This document shows positions 11,801-23,800 of a stretch of 64,000 nucleotides of DNA, piece by piece. Both the position numbers and the translations under genes were made by a program. Position 1 is the stretch's first letter. Every line of letters begins with the position of its first letter. Source of the stretch: Chondrosia reniformis (Eukaryota > Porifera > Demospongiae > Chondrillida > Chondrillidae); assembly GCA_947172415.1 (NCBI GenBank), contig OX359200.1, forward strand, positions 1,428,501-1,492,500, written 5' to 3'. The notes beneath the pieces are model-generated. The model ran no database searches. It worked only from the letters and a program-made list of their open reading frames with translations, and had not been told where the DNA came from.

Positions 11801-14800
11801 TATAGTACAATAACAAAGATATTAACAACCTTTATACACACTAGACAACAATGTACATGTATGTACGTATGCACTGTAAATACAGCTATTATTCAAAACA
11901 TATTTGTACAAGGCTCTTTACATTCTACAAAGTTAAAAAATTGAATTGAAGATTAAAGTGATTCCTGTTACTGGACTACTGTTTGAAGCAAACATTCAGA
12001 CTTAATATACCAGGAGGTACAACAGCGAAACAACAGCCTGTACTAGGAGAGACAACAGCCTGTACTAGGAGAGACAACAGCCTGTACTAGGAGAGACAAC
12101 AGCCTGTACTAGGAGAGACAACAGCCTGTACTAGGAGAGACAACAGCCTGTACTAGGAGAGACAACAGCCTGTACTAGGAGAGACAACAGCCTGTACTAG
12201 GAGAGACAACAGCCTGTACTAGGAGAGACAACAGCCTGTACTAGGAGAGACAACAGCCTGTACTAGGAGAGACAACAGCCTGTACTAGGAGAGACAACAG
12301 CCTGTACTAGGAGAGACAACAGCCTGTACTAGGAGAGACAACAGCCTGTACTAGGAGAGACAACAGCCTGTACTAGGAGAGACAACAGCCTGTACTAGGA
12401 GAGACAACAGCCTGTACTAGGAGAGACAACAGCCTGTACTAGGAGAGACAACAGCCTGTACTAGGAGAGACAACAGCCTGTACTAGGAGAGACAACAGCC
12501 TGTACTAGGAGAGACAACAGCCTGTACTAGGAGAGACAACAGCCTGTACTAGGAGAGACAACAGCCTGTATTAGGAGAGACAAGTCTATCCTCCTTCATG
12601 TCAGATATGTATATGTGAAATGAAGCAGTTCCTACTTTAATGGTACACCAATACAACACACAATTTATCACGAACCACTTACACAATATACACCTACAGA
12701 ATTTGTATGGTGTTAAGAGTGTAATACCACTCTGATGGAAATAACAGAATTAATAGAACTTGCATGGATTCAAATTGAGTTCTATGTCTCTCTTTACAAT
12801 ATAAGAATGTTAAAACTTACCCTCTCCGGAAGTGAAGACGGATGAGAGATCCAAGTCACAGTGCTCCAGATGTAACTTCTTCAAACAGGTAAACTGATTA
12901 ACAATCTTTGCAATTCCCCTTTCACCATTACAAAAATTGTTGTAACCCAGTTTAAGTACCTCTAAGTTACTCACTAGAGAAGAAGCAGGCGGTCTAGTCA
13001 ACATCAGGTTCAATCCTTTAGTTGACATGCCAGTATTGGATAAGTCCAGTTGGGTGAAATGTGGCAGGGAGGTGAGAAGATCTGAGATTTGAGTAAGGTT
13101 ATCATCTCCGAAGAAGTTCCCACTGAGGTCAAGCTCACAGAGGGAGTGGTGCATATGAAGACACTGCAGCAAGGGAGACAATACCTCCTTTCTGAGCCCC
13201 TTATCAGTTAACTTGATGGTGACAGAGGAATTCTTTAACAGCTTTGATAGTCTGGTACATGGAGCTACGAATATCAAGGAAATCACCAAAAATTGTAATA
13301 GTTTATGTGCTGGAGAAGAAGAATCATATGATAATAGAATAAGGATTTCTTCTAACTGTGTCAAACTTATCTTTCAAAAGATGAACCAACCAAAAGATAA
13401 GAATCATATGAGTCCAGTAATTATACGTAAGTACAGTAGAATACTCAAGTGTATTAAAGAACATACGGTATTGTTTATTTACCTTCACAAGTATTCCTTG
13501 ACATACATACCATATATCAGGAATTGAATGCATGTGTCTAAAGAATGCGAGGTTGTGTGAATTTTTCCCACATCCATAATCTTTTGACACATTGATTTGA
13601 CACCTCAGTAATTCTGTATACTAGTCTGTATACCTTAAGCTTCATCTCACATTCTTTTAACCACAATGCTTTACTTATACCTGTAATTAGCAATCTATTA
13701 CCCTCCATTGGACTCCAGATAAATGGTACATGTTTGTATGCATAATTGAAAAGAGGCTACATACGTATGCAAGTACATACGTACAAACTACATTAATATC
13801 CTGCAAGATTAACCAGCTATATGTACGTAGCTTTGGCCCAGTGGAGCAGAAGAATAAAGAGAAGACTCTTGTATCCTCATCCAATTTTCCCTATAGGCCT
13901 TTTACTGTAGAATGGATGCAGTACATGTACATGTAGGAAAATGGCGTTACATGTATATACAGTAAAAAGAGCAATTTCAGTACCTCTTCCAGTCTGTCTA
14001 CATTTGGTTTCATACATCTCCACAATTTGTGGCAGCTCCCAGCTCTCAGGGAAACCAATCACTTCTTCATTTTGCTCTAGAACATCTGTGATCATATCAT
14101 CCAAACAGAGTTGTGCTCCATCTCTTGTCTGAAGGGAGAGGTGAGGCCGCCTACCATGATGGTTGAGGTATCGTTTGGCAGACTCTTTAGCTAACCATGA
14201 GAGTGGTACAGTACTGGAACCTCCTGAAGGACAGAGAATGAGAAATGTTTTGCCTTCAATGGTAACCCTCACTTTGTGCCGAGACTCTGGTGCTTTGGAG
14301 GAGGAGTTTGAGGAAGAAGGTCTGCCGGAGCTTGCAAATTCTGTAGTTGTGCCAAACTCAGGTTGAGTGCCAATCTGAAAATCTTCCCTTCCATCCAAAT
14401 CAACCACATTAAAATCTGAATTGGAGGAACTTCTGGAAGCAGATCTTGAACCAGTAAGGCTCGTGGATAACGTTTGCTGTACAGCTCTTCTTCTCTGAGT
14501 TCTATGTCTGCTTGGAGCTGAAGAAGTTGCAGAATTATGACGCTTCAATCTCTTCTCAGAACTTTGAGGATTATGCATCAAAGAGGAGGTATTGTCACGA
14601 TGTCGCTTCCTGGAGACTCCACCGCTCGTATCATTCACCAACCAACTGTCATTTGTGAGTCCTTTAGGCTCATTTTCCTCATCATCAGAGGACATCACAA
14701 TCAACCCAAGTGGAGGACTGATTTGCGTTGACGTGAGAGGAAAGCCCATCGATTGGTCCGCCCTCATCTCCCCATTAATGTTGTCAATGTCTTCATCATC

Positions 14801-17800
14801 GTGATTGTCATCATTCAGTAGGTCTTTTCCACTTCTGTCTCTTGTCATTATCTTTCTCTTTACCGAAGAATGTATTTCTTCTGTGACTGTCAGTGCTGCA
14901 GCACCTTCGTTGAGCTCCACCTCCACCTCTCTGCGCGGCATCTTCTCCACAAGAAGACTGGCAATCTCCTCCAGTGAACCAGCATTCCTGCTCCCTTTGG
15001 CAAGGTCCATCCTCCTGTGTACATGGTGTCCACTGCTTGAGAGCGTCTCCTTTGTCAACTGGAGCATCTCAGTAACTTGTGCAAGTGGAGTCTGGCCCTA
15101 GAACATGGTTGAAATGTTCAGGGTGCAACTGCTATCTCAACTAGACAGCATTGAACACATTTAGGAGACTTACGTATCTGTACATATACAGGATTTAGTA
15201 ATTTTGGCATTGTTTGCTAAATAAGCTAAAATTAGTAACCTTAAGATACACAAGATACTGTCAATCAAAACAAGAACATAGTACATATATATACGTATCA
15301 TCAATTTTTAATTTTATCAGGAATGTCCCTTCAGCTCACAGCTGGTGTACCAGGGAGTCCTGTATATACTGTAGTATACATATACATTGATATGTATACT
15401 AATTTACAGTGAAAACTACAATAACACAAGTACCTGGGATCTATACGTACATACGTATCTATATGTACAGCACATCCTATCATATTTTCCGGAGGGTAAA
15501 AATACATTAGCAGGGACTGAAAAAAGGGGACATATGAGAGATTAGAGGTTTCTGTATTTAGGACTCCATTAAGAGGAATATCGCTGCATTTACTGTAGAA
15601 GAACATACAACATATATATGTACATATACACATACGTACACACTATAAACTTTTATAACCTAAATAAAAATGAAATGATTAAGGTGATTTGTTTTACTTG
15701 ATCAAATATTAATCCCAAATGAATCTTAATCTTAAACTAACATGTCCATTCTTTATTGTTGGATCGGCTCCCCTCTCCAGGAGCACCCTGACAACATCCA
15801 CATGCATGTTCCAGCATGCATCATGCAAGGGTGTCAGTGCTGTCCTGCCCTGACGTCCAATATCATTGATATAGGCTCCATTGTTCAACAAGAGTCTAAC
15901 CACATCTTTGGGGAACAAAGATTGAAGATATGCATAAATAGGGCTCAAGCATACGTATGTATAACAATTAGGAGCTAAAACTTTTCTTTAAGATGGTTTA
16001 TATTTTAGTCTTTTTGGCATCTAGTGATAGTTGGTTCTTTTAGGTCTCGAACGTTTCAGCCCTGGGGGTCTCTTTAGATGAACCATCTCAAAAATAAGTA
16101 CGTATGGCGCAGTTAGAAGAAATTCCTATCATTTAGCTTTTACTGTGATCTTGAAGACATGAATATACGTAAATACTCTTAGAAAATATCACATGGACAA
16201 AATTAAATTTTGAAATTTTATTTTCTTTAAAATGTAAAGATCCCCCCCTGCCTCCTTCCCTAATAGAAGACCTGGGAATAACCTAAGAGATTGTCAGACC
16301 AAAACCAGGACATCTTTATAAAGCACTTCACTTAGAGAGAAAATATTAATTACTGGAAATGGAAATTAGAGGTGTTTAGGTTACTAATCCTCTGCCACTG
16401 AACTAATACAGTTGCTTGAGTGATGCCTCAGTTGTGTTTTCCTTTTATATGCTACAACTTGGGATGCTTATTTCAAATTTGGTGACTCAATTTGGCTGAA
16501 AATCAACTGGCCATCAGTAGTACGTACATCCTATTTCCATTCAGCTAACCATGCATTTATAATAATGCCATTCAAAAAGGCATTTTCCTCCTCCTACAAT
16601 ACACAGATGATATTTCTTGTGTTTTGTAGTTAAAATCACAAACTGACTGTTAGCAATTCAACACCAAACAACATCATTATACTAACCAACATGGCCCCAA
16701 TTACAAGCTTCATGAAGAGGCGTCCAACCAAAGTTGTCTCTTTCATTCACAAGGATGCCCTAATATAATATGTATATACGTACGAATATACTGTATGTAC
16801 ATTCAGATTTGAAAAAAATAACATATCATATTCATACACAGCTCTGTCTCTCAAGTGGTAGGTACGTAGGTCAGCTAAGATATATACAGTGCATCTAGAG
16901 AGGAACTAGTAGATGAACAAGATGGAGACAATTGAGAAACCTCCCTAATCTCTGTTAGTCCATCAGTCCTTCCTCTGTCTGCCAATACGACCTAACCAAT
17001 GAATCCATCCACCTATCCTCCCATTAGGAGACCCGCCCACCTCTCCTCCCATCAGGAGACCCGCCCACCTCTCCCCCCATTAGGAGACCCGCCCACCTCT
17101 CCTCCCATTAGGAGACCTGCCCACTTCTCCTCCCATCAGGAGACCCGCCCACCTCTCCTCCCATCAGGAGACCCGCCCACCTCTCCTCCCATCAGGAGAC
17201 CCGCCCACCTCTCCCCCCATTAGGAGACCCGCCCACCTCTCCTCCCATTAGGAGACCCGCCCACCTCTCCTCCCATCAGGAGACCTGCCCACCTATCCTC
17301 CCATTAGGAGACCTGCCCACCTCTCCTCCCATTAGGAGACCTGCCCACCTATCCTCCCATCAGGAGACCTGCCCACCTATCCTCCCATTAGGAGACCCGC
17401 CCACCTCTCCTCCCATCAGGAGACCTGCCCACCTATCCTCCCATCAGGAGACCTGCCCACCTCTCCTCCCATCAGGAGACCTGCCCACCTATCCTCCCAT
17501 TAGGAGACCTGCCCACCTCTCCTCCCATCAGGAGACCTGCCCACCTCTCCTCCCATCAGGAGACCTGCCCACCTCTCCTCCCATTAGGAGACCTGCCCAC
17601 CTATCCTCCCATTAGGAGACCCGCCCACCTCTCCTCCCATCAGGAGACCCGCCCACCTCTCCTCCCATCAGGAGACCTGCCCACCTCTCCTCCCATTAGG
17701 AGACCTGCCCACCTATCCTCCCATTAGGAGACCCGCCCACCTATCCTCCCATCAGGAGACCTGCCCACCTCTCCTCTCATTAAGGAGAGCCACACTAGAG

Positions 17801-20800
17801 AATCTATACGTACACACAAAAGGAATTATACGTATGTACCTCTCTGATAAGCTGTTCAGCCATTTTGACTTCACCTTGAATGGCAGCCACATGCAGTAAT
17901 GTCTCACCTTTCTCATTCCTTTTAAGCAGCTTAATATTGGAAACACAAAACAGAATAGAGCAGGGTCACCTCGAAGAGATAAAGTTCACCTACCCGAGAC
18001 CTCTTTATCCTCCTAGCTACAACTGGCTTGCCGGCTGAGAGATTGATGGGGACCAGTGTCTCCTCATCATCTTCACTGCTACCCTCTACATTTCAGTGTA
18101 CACACATATGTAGCCACGTATTCACTCCTGTCAAGTATAGCCACACATTCACTCCTGTCAAGTATAGCCACGTATTCACTCCTGTCAAGTATAGCCACAC
18201 ATTCACTCCTGTCAAGTATAGCCACACATTCACTCCTGTCAAGTATAGCCACACATTCACTCCTGTCAAGTATAGCCACACATTCACTCCTGTCAAGTAT
18301 AGCCACACATTCCTATCAAATATTACCCAATATTCATACATGTCCTTAACAACATGTATGCCTAGCGTGGGCACATATTGTCCAAAGTCTCTACACTCGT
18401 ACCAGAAGGTGTGAGTTGAACATAGCCATCCTGTGTGTTCTCACTGCTCTCCGGTTCACTCTCACTGCTAAAGGCAGCTTCAGGCTCATTATTAATGATC
18501 TGCTCATATTCCTCATTGGCCTCTGAAGCCTCCTCCATATGATCCATTGAAGTACAGTACGTAGCTATATGTTTATATACAGCCGCCTGTGGCAGAGATA
18601 TGTACAAACAGTTGAACCACTCACTTACATAGTTACAGTACATACGTAATTATACATTATACAATCTTAATACAGTCTCTGTTTTTTTTGTAATTTTTCT
18701 ATTTAAAGGGCTTATAATCCCCTCCTCCTCATTATGCTGATGAAGACTTCCGGGTCAAAACATTCAATTTTGTTTAAATGCAATTGTTGCTGAGTCTCAA
18801 TAAATTTGGACACATACGTATTTATATATGTCGGATTTATATCCAAATAATAATCAGGTTATCTACTGTATGTAGTTAATATTATATATCAGCAATTACA
18901 TATGTGTATCTACTACACCTCCTTTCCAAACATGAAATTCATTATCATTAATAACTTTAATTAGTGTCGAGCTTAAAGAGAACAAGAGTTATTGCATATA
19001 CAGTACCAATAAAAAAACTGGAACACAAGATTAGCTTACAATTTCCCCACTGCTGCACTGCAGCACCTGGGCCTTCACTAAGGCTGATCGGTAAGCCTGC
19101 ATTACACTCTCAAAGTCAAAACCGACGGCCATTTTGTTACGAGCAATACCCAAGTAGCTGGAATAAGCCTAAGACAGAGCAGAGATAATTTAACAGCACA
19201 TCTGCACAGCATACAGTACATACAGTACGTTATAGTATAGTATGTATGCTGTAAGGAATACTAAAAATGAGGGACAAATATTCTCAATTTATACACTGTA
19301 TATATGTAGATACGTACGTGTTATATATTGTATGTTTAGCTTTATTAATTGGCTAAACAAAATTCAAATTTCAAGTTCCTTTACAATAATTATTATTCTT
19401 ACATCATTCTATGACATCACCAGCCTATTATGCCTTATATAGTTTCTCATTGTATGTCACTGATGAAGACCCATGGGTCGAAACATTTGATTTTGAAGTA
19501 AATTTCAGTGTTGTTTACAGTGCTATGTATAAGCTCACTAAGAATTCGTAACCCAGTATAACCGTAGCAATGAATTTATACAGTATGTAAAAACTTAATT
19601 AGCAGTAGGGTGGCAGTGCCTTTAATAGTAACTGGCCCAGAAACAAGACAGTGATCATGTGAAAAGGATAACCATACAGAAGCAGCAGCTGACTTAACCG
19701 TACACACATCACTAGGGGCAAAATGATAGTTGAAGCAGGGATGGATGATATACGTATACATACATGTATATACATAAATATATGCAATGCATAATGAGTT
19801 AAGATGTAATGGTTGTGGTTGTGCATTATCTTATAACACTATAGAAGCAGACCTCTGGAGACACAGTATCAGCATCCTTCCATAATGCAAGATCTCTCTC
19901 GTAGAACTCCAAAGCTTTAGAGTGCTGTCCCAAGTCTTGGTAAGACATTGCTATTGACACCAGTATCCCAGAAACTGTCTTCTTGTTCAGTGATTCTGAC
20001 TTGGTCAGTGCAAGCTATTTGTAAGATAGAAAAGCAGTGAAACATTTGTGTGCACAGAATGTAATAATCAAATATATAGATTTAGAAAGTCAGAAACCAC
20101 TGGACTCTGGATTTGTGATCTTTGATATTCAAAATCCTAAGATTAGCTAGGTCTCCTATTTTTCATTAGAATACAAGTATCCTGATGTAATTACTGTACC
20201 AGCAGACGGGCCAACAGCAACATAGACCTGCTGTACCTATCTACGTATGTGTAACACTAAACCTGTAAGCCTTGTTTAGCAATAAATTAAAAACTTATCT
20301 CTTAATTAAAAACACACTTGTTTTTGGTAGTGCTCAATAGCCATTTTGTGCAAATTCAACTTAGAGCAAAGATCTCCTATTTCCTCATAGCACTGCATCT
20401 TCTCCGATGTGGAGAGTATGTCCACTCGTTCCATCAGTTCAGCCATCCTTCGCACTACAAAGATGAACAAAAGCCCTATACAAAAGCTCAGCTATTGATA
20501 AAGCATATAGCACTGAACTGGCAGAGAGCAGTAAATTCAAGATGTAGCGTGTAAGAAAAAACGGTGTATTGATTATTCATGTGAACATACGTAGGTATTA
20601 ACTATTATATTATATGTAAATCTGTATGCTTGGTTACTTATGACTGACTGACCTTTTACAAGTGATTTGCCTATGGCCTTCCTTTCATCGTCTTGATGAA
20701 AAGACAGTTTATAAGCTGTCTTGTAGGACTGCTTGGCCGCTATGAAGTCTCCAATGTACAGGTACATCTACAGGGTGTGGGACATTAAAGTGAAAGCTTT

Positions 20801-23800
20801 GAATCTGTTAACAAGCCAGGGAGATAGCAGATAAATCTCAATAGCCTAAACTAAAAAAAGTGTTGAAGCTAGATCATCATCATACATTGGGTCTTTGATG
20901 GTCAGTCTGTTCTGACAAAGGAATCACCACAAATTAGTGTAACGGGAGACTCCTTAACATAATTGTAGCTAGTATGAATAAGGGGCAGTGCACTGGTGGT
21001 CATAACTAGCTGTCATACGTACGTAGGTTCAATTCCCAGTAATTGCTTCTTTCGTGTTTTTCCCTCTTCATGATAATGAGAATGATTACTTGTGGGTTGA
21101 TTATCACTTCAATTAGTCATCAATAATTATTTTTGCTTCTATTCTTGGCAAGCATAATAATTTTAAAATCAAAAAGAACCATATATTTGGTCTAATGGAG
21201 GAGATGAATTAACGTGACTCCAACCTTACTCAAAACTAAATAGGTAACTACAAGTACGTATGTAGGTATAGGCATGCGTGTATCTCTATATATAACAAGT
21301 AAATAAAAAACATTTACAAAAATGATGTCAGAAGTAGGAATGGCAGCGTTCACTAATACATCTGCAAAAAGTATCGAAACAAGACACTGATTATATGATA
21401 AGGCTAATCATACAGAAGTTGCATATATACTGAAATTTAAGTAACTTAACCATACACTTCTATGTTTGGGCGCACTAAGCTGAAGTAGGAATGGTGCGTG
21501 TATCTCTCTCTCTCTCTCTCTATATATATACGTATGTAGGGGTATATGCTGCATGGCTGAAGTGGCCACTTTACCATTCCCATGCTGGTAAGTGCATCAG
21601 CCTCCATTAGTGGCTTCTGGAGCTTCTTTGCTATTCGTTTGGCCTCCTCATAAGACCGCAGAGCACTGGCTGGTCTTCCCTTGTTGGAGTAGAGGGAACC
21701 TATTGAGACATGACAGCGGTACACCGTCTGTAAATCCTTTTGTTCTCTAGGAATGAGAGAGAGAGAATATACAATAAATATTTGTTTACAAATATACACA
21801 GTAGACATAATTATAAAATCGTCTTTCTTTATCATTAAACTGAGGCCAGCTGTCAAAGTGGACAATACTCAGGTTTCTTCATTGATAGGGTAACACACAA
21901 ATGTCTCCAATCAACTATATTTATTACTACAGGATGTATGTATAAATAGCTTAGAATATTGACTGTGATTGGTCCCTTAGTCCAGTACAGCCAGCCCCTC
22001 CTTCATTCATATTAGACTACCCCCATGAGTCTCAACTTTCTCATAGTATTAATTATTCTGACATCACAGATTACATCACTCATCATCTCCTATCACATTG
22101 TACCTATATGTGTATAATAGAAATGAATTTCTGAGTCATGGTACTAGTTGAATAAGATTGAACTGTCTCTCCCAGCTACTGGCATTACATTTGATTACTG
22201 GCTTTTAACAGTTCTGTCTGTTGGCACACTGACTTATGCACATATAGCACATCCACTATAAACCGGTCGACCATATTTCAAAAGAAGTACGTAAGATTGC
22301 ATTACTAGTGCAGATAAGATGTATGTACGTAGCTTATCAGAAAGCAATACAAAGTGGCTGCATTTCAGTGGTATTTACCAGTATATCATTTGCAATGCTA
22401 GGACTGGATAGGGGAATTTTGCCATTAATGAAAAAAGTTGTGTATTTAAATGTCAGCATTGAATAGGTGGATAACATAGGATTCACAGAAGATCAAGATA
22501 GAGAAAAGATAAAGACTCCCAGGATCACTGATGAAGGGTGGAATTCCCAGAAACGGCTGTCTGACCCAGTGGAGAAGAAGAGGAAAGAAGGGAAAAGAAG
22601 GAAGAAAAGACTCCTGTATCCTCATCCAAATCTCTCTTCAGGTTTAGTTCCCCTATAGGCTCTTTTACAGAATAGGCATATAGCATGTAGGAAAATGGTA
22701 TCTTAGATTTTTCATGAGTATCACAGATTTGATGGTCTATTATATTCCTATTTAATAACATTCTATTCACTATCCCTTATAAAAGAATTTTACAGGACAT
22801 ACCACAAATAGCCCTCTAAGTAGGAGAAAGATCATACAAATATAACAGTGGTGATAAACAAACTCCCTCTCTTAAAACCCACTACTCATAGCCTACAGTA
22901 CCTTAAACCCACTACTCATAGCCTACAGTACCTTAAACCCACTACTCATAGCCTACAGTACCTTAAACACACTACTCATAGCCTATAGTACCTTAAACCC
23001 ACTACTCATAGCCTACAGTACCTTAAACCCACTACTCATAGCCTACAGTACCTTAAACCCACTACTCATAGCCTACAGTACCTTAAACACACTACTCATA
23101 GCCTACAGTACCTTAAACCCACTACTCATAGCCTACAGTACCTTAAACCCACTACTCATAGCCTACAGTACCTTAAACCCACTACTCATAGCCTACAGTA
23201 CCTTAAACCCACTACTCATAGCCTACAGTACCTTAAACACACTACTCATAGCCTACAGTACCTTAAACACACTACTCATAGCCTACAGTACCTTAAACCC
23301 ACTACTCATAGCCTACAGTACCTTAAACCCACTACTCATAGCCTACAGTACCTTAAACCCACTACTCATAGCCTACAGTACCTTAAACCCACTACTCATA
23401 GCCTACAGTACCTTAAACACACTACTCATAGCCTATAGTACCTTAAACCCACTACTCATAGCCTATAGTACCTTAAACCCACTACTCATAGCCTATAGTA
23501 CCTTAAACCCACTACTCATAGCCTACAGTACCTTAAACCCACTACTCATAGCCTATAGTACCTTAAACACACTACTCATAGCCTACAGTACCTTAAACAC
23601 ACTACTCACAGCCTACAGTACCTTAAACCCACTACTCATAGCCTACAGTACCTTAAACACACTACTCATAGCCTATAGTACCTTAAACCCACTACTCATA
23701 GCCTACAGTACCTTAAACCCACTACTCATAGCCTACAGTACCTTAAACCCACTACTCATAGCCTACAGTACCTTAAACACACTACTCATAGCCTACAGTA

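Noticed and set aside
14163-15101. Plus-strand frames antisense to TONSL exon 13
   Set aside because: Shadow frames of a long, well-supported coding exon.
18028-18414. Overlapping frames of 75-128 aa on both strands
   Set aside because: They are translations of a 27-bp tandem repeat lying between two TONSL exons.
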